Shown here: piece by piece, positions 53,940 to 62,701 of the stretch
How positions within the stretch are numbered: the first letter of the stretch is position 1
How the letters are laid out: every line of letters starts with the position of its first letter
Notes under the pieces: model-generated
The model's database searches: none
What the model was told of the DNA's origin: nothing
Seen by the model: only the letters and a program-made list of their open reading frames with translations
Translations under genes and position numbers: made by a program
Source: Stenotrophomonas sp. Ste86
GTDB taxonomy: Bacteria; Pseudomonadota; Gammaproteobacteria; Xanthomonadales; Xanthomonadaceae
Length of the DNA: 64,000 bases
Assembly (NCBI RefSeq): GCF_024519465.1
Contig: NZ_JALJRW010000020.1
Span: 1-64,000 of the forward strand
Reading direction: 5' to 3'

Positions 53940-56900
53940 TCATGCGCGGTCCTGGGCGCTGGCGTGGCGCAGCGCGCGCTGTTCGCGGCGCAGTCGCAGG
54001 CGCTCGGAGAAGCGCTCCATATACAGGTAGATCACCGGCGTGGTGTACAGCGTGACCAGCTGGGACAGCAGCAGGCCGCCGACGATGGCGATGCCCAGCG
54101 GGCGGCGCAGTTCCGAGCCGATACCGGTGCCCAGTGCCAGCGGCAGCGCGCCGAGCATGGCCGCGGCGGTGGTCATCATGATCGGGCGGAAGCGCAGCAG
54201 GCAGGCGCGACGGATCGCATCGTGCGCGTTGGCACCGGCGCGACGCGCCTCGATGGCGAAGTCGACCATCATGATGCCGTTCTTCTTGACGATGCCGATC
54301 AGCAGCACGATGCCGACGATGCCGTCCACCGACAGTGGCAACCCGCACACCATCAGCGCCAGCAGCGCACCGACACCGGCCGGCGGCAGGGTGGAGATGA
54401 TGGTCAACGGATGGATGTAGCTCTCATACAGCACGCCCAGCACGATGTAGATCAGCACCAGCGAGGCCAACAGCAGCCACACTACGTCGGTCTGGCTGCC
54501 GGTGAACTCGGCGGCCTTGCCGATGAACTCGGCATGCACCTGCGAGGGCATGTCCAGGCTGTCCTTGGTCTCTTCGATCGCCTTGACCGCATCGGAAAGC
54601 GAATAGCCCGGGGCGATGTTGAACGACACCGTCACCGCCGGCAGCTGCTGCTGGTGGCTGACCACCAGCGGGGTGCTGGTGACCTTGCCTTCGGCCAGCG
54701 CGGCCAGCGGGATGATGTTGCCGGCGCCGATCGGGATGCCGGTGTTCTGCGCGCCGATGCCGGTGGCCGTGGACGAGTTGGACGAGGTGACCTGGCCGAA
54801 GTTGGTGGCGTTGCTGCCGGTCAGCGCGCCGGCACCGTTGGAGGCCACCGCCAGCTGGTGCATCAGCGCGGTGCTGGTGCGGAACTCCGGCGCCACTTCC
54901 AGCACCACGCGGTACTGGTTGAGTTCGGTGAAGATGGTGGAGATCTGGCGCTGGCCGAAGGCGTCGTACAGGGTGTCGTCGATGGTCTGCATCGGCACGC
55001 CCAGCACGCTGGCCTTGTCGCGGTCGATGTTCAGCTCCAGCGCGCGGCCCTGGTTGGCCAGGTTGTTGTCCACGTCGGCCAGCTCCGGGCGCTGGCGCAG
55101 CGCTTCGGTCAGGCGGTTGGCCTGCAGCGCAACCTGCGCGCTGTCCACGTCCGACAGCGAGTACTGGTACTCGGTGGCGGCCACGCGGGTGTCCAGGGTG
55201 ACGTCCTGCACCGGCTTGAGGTACAGCGCCACGCCGGGGATGCCGGCCACGGCGTGCTGCAGGCGCGGCAGGATCTCATCCAGCCCGTCGCGGTCGCCGC
55301 GCTGCTTGAGCACGATCGACAGCTGGCCCTGGTTGAGCGTGGGGTTCATGCTGCCGGCGCCGATGAAGGCCGACACGCCGGTCACGGCCGGGTCCTTGCG
55401 CAGCGCCTCGGCCACGGCCTTGGTGCGCTGCTCCATCTGCGGGAAGGCGATGTTCTGGTCGGCCTGGACCACGCCGGTGATCAGGCCGGTGTCCTGCTCG
55501 GGCAGCAGGCCTTTGGGGATCACGATGTACAGCACCACGGTCAGCACCAGGGCACCGGCAGCCACGGCCAGGGTCAGCGGCTGGTGCTCCAGCACCCAGT
55601 CCAGGCTGCGCTCGTACGCGCCGACGGTGCGCGTCCACAGGTTTTCCTTGCCGGCCGCGGCGGCACGCTCATGCGCATCCTCGCCCTCGGGCAGGGCATC
55701 GGGCTTGAGCAGGTAGGCGCACATCATCGGGGTGAGCGTCAGCGAGATCAGCATCGACAGCACCACCGCGATGCTCAGCACCCAGGCGAACTCGTGGAAC
55801 AACCGGCCGGTGACCCCGGGCATCAGCAGCAGCGGCAGGAACACCGCCACCAGCGAAATGGTCAGCGAGAGCACGGTGAAGCCGATCTGCTGGGCGCCGA
55901 TCTCGGCCGCTTCCGGGCCGCTCTTGCCCTGTTCGATGTAGCGCACGATGTTTTCGATCATCACGATCGCATCGTCGACCACGAAGCCGGTGGCCACCAC
56001 CAGCGCCATCAGCGACAGGTTGTCCAGCGACATGCCGGCAAAGGCCATCACCCCGAAGGTGCCGGCCAGCGACAACGGTACCGCCACCGAGGGAATGATG
56101 GTGGCCCACAGCCGGCGCAGGAACACGAAGATCACCGCGACCACCAGGCAGATGGTGAGGATCAGGGTGAACTGCACTTCGTGCACCGAGGCGCGGATGG
56201 TCTCGGTACGGTCGGAGAAGATCTCCAGGTGGACGTCGGCCGGCAGCACGTTCTGCAGCTGCGGGAGCAGCGCGCGGATGCGTTCCACGGTCTGCACGAT
56301 GTTGGCGCCCGGCTGGCGGCGCACTTCCAGCAGCACCGCCGGCTTGCCATCGGCCCAGGCGGCGAGCTGGTCGTTCTCCACCCCGTCGATGACGTTGGCA
56401 ACGTCCGACAGCCGCACCGGGCGGCCGTTCTTGTAGCTGATGATGGTGTCGCGGTACTCGGCGGCGCTGGTCAGCTGGTCATTGGTGCCGATGGAGTAGG
56501 ACTGGGTCTTGCCGTTGAGCGAGCCCTTGGGCGCGTTGACGTTGGCCTGGGTCAGCGCGCTGCGCAGTTCTTCCAGGGTCAGGCCCATGTTGGACAGCTG
56601 CGCCGGGTTGACCTGGATGCGCACGGCCGGGCGCACGTTGCCGGCGATGGACACCAGGCCCACGCCCTGCACCTGCGACAGGCGCTGGGCGAGGATGGAG
56701 TCGGCGTAGTTGTTCACATCGCGCAGCGGGCGCGTGTCGGAGGTGAGCTTGAGGGTGACGATCGCCGCGTCGGCCGGATTCACCCGGTTGTAGACCGGCT
56801 GGTAGGGCAGCGAGGAGGGCAGGGTGGCCTGGCGGATCGCGGCCTGTACGTCCTGGGCGGCGATGTCGATGTCGCGGTCCATCGAGAACTGCAGGATGAT

Positions 56901-57170
56901 CGTGGACAGACCGGCCGAGGAATCGGAGGTCATGATCTCCAACCCGGAGATCTGCCCGAACTGGCGTTCCAGCGGGGTGGTCACCAGCGAGGCCATGGTG
57001 ACCGCGTTGGCGCCGGGGTACTGGGTGGTCACCACCAGGCTGGGCGCGTCGATCTCCGGCAGCGCCGATACCGGCAGCTGGCGGTAGCCGAGGATGCCGA
57101 GCAGCAGCAGGCCCGCCATCAACAGCGAGGTGGCGATCGGGCGGCGGATGAAGATCGTCGAAAAGCCCAC
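53940..57170 (-). CDS. mdtB: RND efflux pump subunit, MdtB/SmeJ-like
   Basis: The 1076-residue pump is the partner of the gene at 50783. It opens GFSTIFIRRPIATSLLMAGL, has the relay GFVVDDAIVMIENIVRYIEQ, and is about 35 residues longer than its E. coli relative. The extra length includes a low-complexity Ser/Thr/Gly/Asn insert (about residues 780-810, with GSNATNFGQVTSSNSSTATG) in the second periplasmic loop. It starts at GTG 57170 with AAGGAT upstream. A gap of 34 bases separates it from the next RND gene. Confidence 0.95.
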   Translation of the reverse strand: MGFSTIFIRRPIATSLLMAGLLLLGILGYRQLPVSALPEIDAPSLVVTTQYPGANAVTMASLVTTPLERQFGQISGLEIMTSDSSAGLSTIILQFSMDRDIDIAAQDVQAAIRQATLPSSLPYQPVYNRVNPADAAIVTLKLTSDTRPLRDVNNYADSILAQRLSQVQGVGLVSIAGNVRPAVRIQVNPAQLSNMGLTLEELRSALTQANVNAPKGSLNGKTQSYSIGTNDQLTSAAEYRDTIISYKNGRPVRLSDVANVIDGVENDQLAAWADGKPAVLLEVRRQPGANIVQTVERIRALLPQLQNVLPADVHLEIFSDRTETIRASVHEVQFTLILTICLVVAVIFVFLRRLWATIIPSVAVPLSLAGTFGVMAFAGMSLDNLSLMALVVATGFVVDDAIVMIENIVRYIEQGKSGPEAAEIGAQQIGFTVLSLTISLVAVFLPLLLMPGVTGRLFHEFAWVLSIAVVLSMLISLTLTPMMCAYLLKPDALPEGEDAHERAAAAGKENLWTRTVGAYERSLDWVLEHQPLTLAVAAGALVLTVVLYIVIPKGLLPEQDTGLITGVVQADQNIAFPQMEQRTKAVAEALRKDPAVTGVSAFIGAGSMNPTLNQGQLSIVLKQRGDRDGLDEILPRLQHAVAGIPGVALYLKPVQDVTLDTRVAATEYQYSLSDVDSAQVALQANRLTEALRQRPELADVDNNLANQGRALELNIDRDKASVLGVPMQTIDDTLYDAFGQRQISTIFTELNQYRVVLEVAPEFRTSTALMHQLAVASNGAGALTGSNATNFGQVTSSNSSTATGIGAQNTGIPIGAGNIIPLAALAEGKVTSTPLVVSHQQQLPAVTVSFNIAPGYSLSDAVKAIEETKDSLDMPSQVHAEFIGKAAEFTGSQTDVVWLLLASLVLIYIVLGVLYESYIHPLTIISTLPPAGVGALLALMVCGLPLSVDGIVGIVLLIGIVKKNGIMMVDFAIEARRAGANAHDAIRRACLLRFRPIMMTTAAAMLGALPLALGTGIGSELRRPLGIAIVGGLLLSQLVTLYTTPVIYLYMERFSERLRLRREQRALRHASAQDRA

Positions 57171-57258
57171 GGGCGGATCCTTGCTGTTACGTCATGCGGC
57201 GTTGGAACGGGCAGACGCCGGCAAGGCGGCCGGCGTCGGGAACGTCAGGCAGGCGCGC

Positions 57259-58509
57259 TCAGCGCGGACCGCCACCACGGCGGCCACCGCCACCACCCTG
57301 CTGTTGCGCGGCGGCCTTGAGTTCGGCCTCGGTCGGCGCGGCCGGGGTCTCGCCCGGCTTGAGCGCGTTGACCTTGCTGCCCGGCTTGAGCCGGAACTGG
57401 CCCTCGCTGACGACGCGCTCGCCGCCCTTGAGGCCGTCGGTGATCTGCACGTTGCTGTCGCCCACTTCCACGCCGCTCTTGACGGTCTGCATGGCCACGG
57501 TGCTGTCGGGCTTGACGATGTAGACGTACTCGCCGTCCGGGCCGCGCATCACGGCCTGGGTGGGGATGACCACGCCGCCGCCAATGGTGCGCAGCTGCAT
57601 CCGCACGTTGACGAACTGGCCCGGCCACAGGCTGTTGTCGGTGTTGTCGAACAGGGCGCGCACGCGGAAGGTGCCGCTATCGCTGCTGATCTGGTTGTCC
57701 ACCACGTCCAGCTTGCCGCCGTCGGTAAGCACGTGCGAGTCGTTGCGGTCCAGCGCAGCGATGGTCACCGGGCCGGCCTGCTGGGCGGTGCGCACGTCCG
57801 GCAGCTGGCGCTCGGGCAGGTTGAATACCACGTGGATCGGGTGGATCTGGGTCAGGGTGACCAGCGCGGTGCCGGCACTGACGACATTGCCGGCGTCCAC
57901 CGCGCGGATGCCGGCGATGCCGGTGATCGGCGCGGTGACGCGGGTGTACTGCAGCTGCACCTGGGCCGCGCGCATGCTGGCCTCGTTGGCGGCCACGGCG
58001 CTTTCGAACTGGGCCACCTGGTTGCGCTGGGTGTCCAGGTCGGTCTTGGCGACGTACTGGCGGTACTCCGGTGAATTGGAGCGCTGGTAGTTGGAGCGCG
58101 CGGTGGCCAGCTGCGCCTGGTTCTGGCGCTTGGCCGCGGCGGCCTCGTCGTAGCTGGCCTGCAGGCTGCGCGGGTCGATTTGCGCGAGCAGGTCGCCCTG
58201 CTTTACTTCCTGGCCTTCCTTGAAGTTGATGCTGATCAGCTGGCCGCCGACCTGCGGGCTGACGGTGACGGTGTTCATCGCCGCTACGGTGCCCAGTGCG
58301 CTGGCATACACCGGCACGTCCTGGCGGATGGCGTCGACCACGGTGACCGGGACCGGTCCGGTGTCGCGCTGGTCGCCGTCCTTGCCGGCGCCGGCAGCGC
58401 TGCCGCCCGCTTCACCCTTGTGCTTGCCACCGTTGAGCAGGTGCAGGCCGATGAAGCCAATCACCAGTACGGCGACCACCAGCAGCACGATCTTCCAGAA
58501 ACGCGACAT
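57259..58509 (-). CDS. mdtA: RND membrane fusion protein, MdtA/SmeI-like
   Basis: The 416-residue periplasmic adaptor has an N-terminal membrane anchor (about 7-26, IVLLVVAVLVIGFIGLHLL), lipoyl halves (SVNFKEGQEVKQGDLLAQIDPR-type segment at ISINFKEGQEVKQGDLLAQI), an alpha-hairpin rich in Ala/Gln, a beta-barrel, and a Gly-rich C-terminal tail (GGGGGRRGGG). It links the two pumps to an outer-membrane channel. AGGAG precedes ATG 58509. It is the first gene of the operon; its promoter is in 58510-58735, shared with the divergent amidohydrolase gene. No regulator gene is adjacent. Confidence 0.95.
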   Translation of the reverse strand: MSRFWKIVLLVVAVLVIGFIGLHLLNGGKHKGEAGGSAAGAGKDGDQRDTGPVPVTVVDAIRQDVPVYASALGTVAAMNTVTVSPQVGGQLISINFKEGQEVKQGDLLAQIDPRSLQASYDEAAAAKRQNQAQLATARSNYQRSNSPEYRQYVAKTDLDTQRNQVAQFESAVAANEASMRAAQVQLQYTRVTAPITGIAGIRAVDAGNVVSAGTALVTLTQIHPIHVVFNLPERQLPDVRTAQQAGPVTIAALDRNDSHVLTDGGKLDVVDNQISSDSGTFRVRALFDNTDNSLWPGQFVNVRMQLRTIGGGVVIPTQAVMRGPDGEYVYIVKPDSTVAMQTVKSGVEVGDSNVQITDGLKGGERVVSEGQFRLKPGSKVNALKPGETPAAPTEAELKAAAQQQGGGGGRRGGGPR

Positions 58510-58735
58510 TCAACTAACTCCTGAGGCTGGCGGAGGGCAGGGCCCGATTGGCTGGTGCAAAGCATACCCGTGGTGCGCGGGCTTTCATGCATGACGGATG
58601 GGACGGGCGGTCAGACCGGATGTGACCGGCCAGGTTCCACGGATCAACGCCTGCGGGGGCAGAAAGTTACAGCAGCAAGTGCGCTGATGGCCTACATTCA
58701 GCTTGGTCCGCCCTGAACACCCGTGGAGATCCTCG

Positions 58736-60067
58736 ATGCCCCGTCTGTCGCTGCTGCTGTCCGCCCTGCTGCTTGCCTGCCCCGCACTGGCTGCGGCCAC
58801 CCCTGACGAACGCCCGGAAGTGACTGCCGCGGCGACCCGCCTGCAGGCCAAGGTGGTCGACTGGCGGCGCGACTTCCACCAGCACCCGGAGCTGTCCAAC
58901 CGCGAGGAGCGCACCTCGGCGAAGGTGGCCGAGCAGTTGCGGGCGATGGGGCTCAAGCCGAAGACCGGGATCGCCCATCACGGTGTGGTGGTGGTCATCA
59001 AGGGGGCAAAGCCGGGTCCGCGCATCGCCCTGCGCGCGGACATGGACGCGCTGCCGGTGACCGAACAGACCGGGCTGCCGTTCGCCTCCAAGGTGACCAG
59101 CACCTACCGCGGCGAGCCGGTCGGGGTGATGCATGCCTGCGGCCACGACGCGCATACCGCCACGTTGCTGGGGGTGGCCGATGCGCTGGTGAAGATGCGC
59201 GAGAACCTGCCAGGCGAAGTGATGCTGATCTTCCAGCCCTCCGAGGAAGGGGCGCCGCCGCCGGAAGAGGGCGGTGCGTCGTTGATGCTGAAGGAGGGGC
59301 TGTTTGCGGACTTCAAGCCGGAGGCGGTGTTCGGCCTGCATGTGTTCTCCAGCGTGCCGGCGGGGCAGATCGCGGTGCGCGGTGGGCCCTTGATGGCAGC
59401 CTCGGACCGGTTCGGGATCAAGGTGATCGGGCGGCAGACGCATGGCTCGGCGCCGTGGAACGGGGTGGATCCGATCGTGGCGACGGCCGATCTGGTGGGC
59501 ACGGCGCAGACGATCGTGAGCCGTCGGGCGAACCTGTCCAAGCAGCCGGCCGTGCTGACCTTTGGGGCGATCAAGGGCGGCATCCGCTACAACATCATTC
59601 CCGATGAGGTGGAGATGGTGGGGACGATCCGCACGTTCGATGAGGGGATGCGGCAGCAGATTTTCGCGGACCTGCGCAATGTGGCCGAGCACACGGCGGC
59701 GGCGCACGGGGCCAAGGCGGTGACGGAGATCTATGAGTCCGAGGGCAATCCGGCGACGGTGAACGATCCGGCGCTGACGGCGAAGATGCTGCCGAGCCTG
59801 CAGGCGGTGGTGGGCAAGGACAATGTGTACGAGCCGCCGCTGCAGATGGGCGCGGAAGATTTTTCGCTGTACGCGCAGCAGGTGCCGGGGATGTTTTTCT
59901 TCGTGGGGTCCACGAGTGTGGGCATCGATCCGGCTACGGCGCCGGCCAACCATTCGCCGAAGTTCCTGCTGGATGAGAAGGCGCTGGACGTGGGGTTGCG
60001 GGCGTTGCTGCAGGTGAGTCTGGATTATCTCAATGGGGTGGGGGTGGTTGCGCCTGTGGCGGGCTGA
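58736..60067 (+). CDS. Secreted M20-family amidohydrolase
   Basis: The 443-residue protein has a Sec signal peptide (RLSLLLSALLLACPALAAA). The mature enzyme is an M20D aminoacylase/carboxypeptidase: RRDFHQHPELSNREERTS, ALRADMDALPVTEQTGLPF, HACGHDAHTATLLGVA with metal-binding Cys/His, FQPSEEGAPPPEEGGA with the catalytic Glu, and MGAEDFSLYAQQVPG. It resembles IAA-amino acid hydrolases and HipO. It should cleave N-acyl amino acids or peptides in the periplasm. ATG 58736 places the signal at the very start; a GTG 33 bases upstream is not used. Confidence 0.93.
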   Translation: MPRLSLLLSALLLACPALAAATPDERPEVTAAATRLQAKVVDWRRDFHQHPELSNREERTSAKVAEQLRAMGLKPKTGIAHHGVVVVIKGAKPGPRIALRADMDALPVTEQTGLPFASKVTSTYRGEPVGVMHACGHDAHTATLLGVADALVKMRENLPGEVMLIFQPSEEGAPPPEEGGASLMLKEGLFADFKPEAVFGLHVFSSVPAGQIAVRGGPLMAASDRFGIKVIGRQTHGSAPWNGVDPIVATADLVGTAQTIVSRRANLSKQPAVLTFGAIKGGIRYNIIPDEVEMVGTIRTFDEGMRQQIFADLRNVAEHTAAAHGAKAVTEIYESEGNPATVNDPALTAKMLPSLQAVVGKDNVYEPPLQMGAEDFSLYAQQVPGMFFFVGSTSVGIDPATAPANHSPKFLLDEKALDVGLRALLQVSLDYLNGVGVVAPVAG

Positions 60068-60079
60068 GGCCAGGGCAGG

Positions 60080-60126
60080 ATCAACTGCCAGTGCCAGTGC
60101 CAGTGCAACGGCAACGGCAACGGCAG
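60080..60126. repeat. Hexamer microsatellite after the amidohydrolase gene
   Basis: About four units of TGCCAG are followed by about four units of CGGCAA/ACGGCA. It is simple slippage-type sequence, not coding. Confidence 0.7.
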
Positions 60127-60187
60127 AGCATTTGTCGGCGCTGGTTTGTTGCGTGCCGGGTGGGCCGGCGACGGTTGGTTAAAGGCG

Positions 60188-60475
60188 GTAGGTCCCGGCC
60201 GCTGGCCGGGGCGGGAATCGGTACGGGCAAAACGGCTGCGGCCGCCGGGATCGATGATCGGCGGGCCGGTAGGTCCCGGCCGCTAGCCGGGGCGTGAATC
60301 GGTACGGGCGGAACGGCTGCGGCCGCCGGGATCGATGATCGTCGCACCGGTAGGTCCCGGCCGCTGGCCGGGGCGTGAATCGGTACGGGCGAAACGGTTG
60401 CGGCCGCCGGGATCGATGGTCGGCGGGCCGGTAGGTCCCGGCCGCTGGCCGGGGCGTGAATCGGTGCGCGCGGAA
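60188..60475. repeat. 81-bp tandem repeat array, about 3.5 copies, each with a SMAG-like palindrome
   Basis: Units start with GTAGGTCCCGGCCGCTGGCC at 60188, 60269, 60350 and 60431, exactly 81 bases apart, and differ by only a few bases. Each unit contains the palindrome followed by GTGAATCGGTACGGGCGAAA and a CGGCCGCCGGGATCGATG block. The last unit is cut short near 60475, before the queF upstream region. The period is a multiple of three, so all frames stay open on the minus strand, which explains the long false ORF there. Confidence 0.92.
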
Positions 60476-60552
60476 CGGCGGCGGTGGGGCTGTCTCTCGG
60501 CCTGGCGGTTTGAATGGCGGACGCCGGTCGCCCAGCCGCGTAAAATGGACGG

Positions 60553-61371
60553 ATGAATACCCCCCAGGACTCCAGCCTCGGTCGCGAGGTTGCTTACCCG
60601 TCGCAGTACGATCCTTCGCTGCTGTTTCCCATTCCGCGCCGTGGCGCGCGCGAGGAGATCGGGCTGGACGAGGCGGCGCTGCCGTTCGTCGGCCATGACC
60701 GCTGGCAGGCCTATGAGCTGAGCTGGCTGGACCGGCGCGGCAAGCCGCGGATCGCGGTGGCCACGATCAGCGTGCCGTGCACGTCGCCGAACCTGATCGA
60801 ATCCAAGTCGTTCAAGCTGTATCTCAATTCGCTCAACAGCATGCGTTTCGATGATGACGAGGCGGCGCGGCTGCGTATCACCGCCGATCTGTCCAAGTGT
60901 GCGGGCGCAATGGTGACGGTGCGTTTCGGGGTGCCGGTGCTGGTGGAGGAGGCCGAAGGCGAGTCGCTGGATGCGTTGGACGTGGCGATCGAACGCTATG
61001 GTCCGCCGGCGCCGGAGTTGCTGTCGGCCGACGCCTCGCAGATCGTCACCGAGACGCTCAGTTCGGCGCTGCTCAAGTCCAACTGCCCGGTCACCGGGCA
61101 GCCGGACTGGGCGAGTGTGAGCGTCCGTTACCACGGGCCGCAGATCGATCGGGAGGGGTTGCTCAAGTATCTGGTGAGCTACCGCGAGCACGCCGAGTTC
61201 CATGAGCAGTGCGTGGAGCGGATCTTCAGCGAGGTCAGCCAGCGCTGTGCGCCGGCGTGGCTGGAAGTCGAAGCGCGCTATACCCGTCGCGGTGGCCTGG
61301 ACATCAACCCGTGGCGGGCCAGCCCGGGCATCGCGCTGCCGGCCCGCACCGTGCGCGACCTGCGCCAGTAG
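60553..61371 (+). CDS. queF: NADPH-dependent 7-cyano-7-deazaguanine reductase
   Basis: QueF reduces preQ0 to preQ1 in queuosine tRNA modification. The 272-residue protein is the long, E. coli-type bimodular T-fold enzyme. It shows the NADPH motif [13 protein letters not shown] at about 83-95 and the catalytic Cys178 in [14 protein letters not shown], with a HFHExCVE-like block ([11 protein letters not shown]). The stop codon TAG is part of the GTAG head of the next SMAG palindrome. Confidence 0.97.
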   Translation: MNTPQDSSLGREVAYPSQYDPSLLFPIPRRGAREEIGLDEAALPFVGHDRWQAYELSWLDRRGKPRIAVATISVPCTSPNLIESKSFKLYLNSLNSMRFDDDEAARLRITADLSKCAGAMVTVRFGVPVLVEEAEGESLDALDVAIERYGPPAPELLSADASQIVTETLSSALLKSNCPVTGQPDWASVSVRYHGPQIDREGLLKYLVSYREHAEFHEQCVERIFSEVSQRCAPAWLEVEARYTRRGGLDINPWRASPGIALPARTVRDLRQ

Positions 61372-61445
61372 AGCGACCCCATGGGTCGCTGCCCCCGGCA
61401 CGCGGCACACGGCACCGCGCGCAGCCACCCACGGGGTGGCTCTAC
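61368..61445. repeat. Inverted pair of SMAG-type palindromes after queF
   Basis: GTAGAGCGACCCCATGGGTC at 61368-61392 includes the queF stop codon. The inverted partner at 61421-61445 ends GGTGGCTCTAC. The heads GTAGAG match, while the stem bases differ between the two (ACCCCATGGGT and CCACCCACGGGGTGG), so they are separate subtypes. Confidence 0.8.
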
Positions 61446-61563
61446 CACCGGCCAATGTGGCCGCCCGCCCCGTTCCGCATGTCTTCACATCCACGCCATG
61501 CCCTATTAACACGGGCTGTGACACCGTGCCTCCCATGTCGTCAATGAAGACGGGAGTGTGTGG

Positions 61564-61857
61564 ATGAGTACCGATAAAAAAGCCGATTTCTCCGGTGTCA
61601 CCTCCAGCGTGGACAGCACCGCGCAGAAGGTGGAAAAGGCTGATTTCTCCGGCGTGACCTCATCGGTGGATACCACCGCCGAAAAGGTCGGGGGCACCTA
61701 CACCGTACAGAAGGGCGACTCGCTGTCGAAGATCGCCAAACAGGAATTGGGCGACGCCAATGCCTGGAAGAAAATCTTCGAGGCCAACCGCGACGTATTG
61801 GAGGACCCGGACAAGATCTTCCCGGGCCAGACGCTCAAGTTGCCGCCCATAGACTGA
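61564..61857 (+). CDS. LysM-domain protein, YgaU/Kbp-like, with duplicated N-terminus
   Basis: The 97-residue cytoplasmic protein has two near-identical 19-residue units at its start (KADFSGVTSSVDSTAQKVE and KADFSGVTSSVDTTAEKVG), then a LysM domain (about 46-97): GTYTVQKGDSLSKIAKQELG ... KIFPGQTLKLPP. It lacks a signal peptide and the BON domain of E. coli YgaU/Kbp, a potassium-binding protein. The duplicated segment is unusual. ATG 61564 has GGGAG upstream; GTG 61558 is less likely. Confidence 0.9.
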   Translation: MSTDKKADFSGVTSSVDSTAQKVEKADFSGVTSSVDTTAEKVGGTYTVQKGDSLSKIAKQELGDANAWKKIFEANRDVLEDPDKIFPGQTLKLPPID

Positions 61858-61899
61858 GTCGCCCCACTAGCATTCCACAGATTCCCAGGGAGGAATTCC

Positions 61900-62403
61900 A
61901 TGAAGAAGACGTCCATCAGTACCGCCGTATTCGCCGCCATGCTGGCCACCGTTGCGCTGGTCGGCTGCAAGAAGAAAGAAGACACCGCCGACAACAACGC
62001 ACAGCCCGCCGCAGCGATGACGCCGGCCGCGCCCGAGCCGATGACCCAGGCTGCACCGCAGCCGATGACCGCCGCCGCCGTCACCGTGTCCAGCGTCACC
62101 GTGGGCAAGACCGCCGCCGCCGACAAGAGCGTGGCCACCACGGCGATGTTCTCGCCGAAGGACGACATCATCGTGTCCGTCCGTACCGACGGCACCGCCA
62201 GCAATGCGAATGTCGGCGCCAAGCTGACTTTCCAGGACGGCCAGGTGGCCGGTGAGAATTCGCAGACGCTCAACACCACGGCGGCCGAGACCACCAACAT
62301 CACCTTCAAGAATGCGAAGGGCTGGCCCGCCGGCAAGTACCGCGCGGAAGTTATGGTAGATGGTAAGGCGGCCGGAACGCCGCAAGAGTTCGAGGTCAAG
62401 TAA
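61900..62403 (+). CDS. Hypothetical lipoprotein
   Basis: The 167-residue product has a lipoprotein signal with lipobox LVGC (FAAMLATVALVGCKKKED), a Pro/Ala/Met-rich linker of about 40 residues with repeats of MTPAAPEPMTQ type, and a C-terminal beta-rich domain (VSVRTDGTASNANVGAKLTF to WPAGKYRAEVMVDGKAAGTP). The last part resembles the small periplasmic domains that bind ligands in two-domain lipoproteins, but I cannot name the family. GGAGGAATT lies before ATG 61900. It may be co-transcribed with the LysM gene. Confidence 0.85.
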   Translation: MKKTSISTAVFAAMLATVALVGCKKKEDTADNNAQPAAAMTPAAPEPMTQAAPQPMTAAAVTVSSVTVGKTAAADKSVATTAMFSPKDDIIVSVRTDGTASNANVGAKLTFQDGQVAGENSQTLNTTAAETTNITFKNAKGWPAGKYRAEVMVDGKAAGTPQEFEVK

Positions 62404-62441
62404 GCCCGCGCCGACTCTCTCCCGGCAACAGGCTCACGATG

Positions 62442-62470
62442 GACGCAGCCGCGAGGCTGCGTCTTTTTTT
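62442..62470 (+). terminator. Intrinsic terminator after the lipoprotein gene
   Basis: GACGCAGCC-GCGA-GGCTGCGTC is a perfect 9-bp stem followed by seven T (62464-62470). It closes the LysM/lipoprotein unit. Confidence 0.93.
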
Positions 62471-62492
62471 ATGGGCCGCCGCCGGACCACAG

Positions 62493-62519
62493 CGTTCCAG
62501 TACGTTTGCGTATGGAACG
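62493..62519. promoter_or_regulatory. Palindrome upstream of icd
   Basis: CGTTCCA-g-TACG-tttg-CGTA-TGGAACG is an 11-bp inverted repeat with one bulged base, 190 bases before the icd start. It could be an operator or a hairpin in the leader. No regulator is adjacent. Confidence 0.35.
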
Positions 62520-62701
62520 GCTTTGCTCCGGGGGGCTGAAAACGCGACAATGCGTGGGTTTCCCGCCGTGCGCGCCGTTGGTTGGCGCGGTCCCCGGGGA
62601 AAGCGCGGGCCTCGCTCTGCGGTGCCCGGCACGCGACACGGTTGCACGCGGCCCGGCATCGCCGACGGCCATCATTCACGAGATCTGCAAGAGAGCCCTG
62701 A

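Noticed and set aside
53850..57320. 1156-codon plus-strand frame
   Set aside because: Antisense to the MdtB-like gene; Gln/His/Arg-rich translation typical of the opposite strand of GC-rich coding DNA.
60188..60475. Tandem repeats as a CRISPR array
   Set aside because: Units are contiguous 81-bp copies with no unique spacers and no cas genes nearby.
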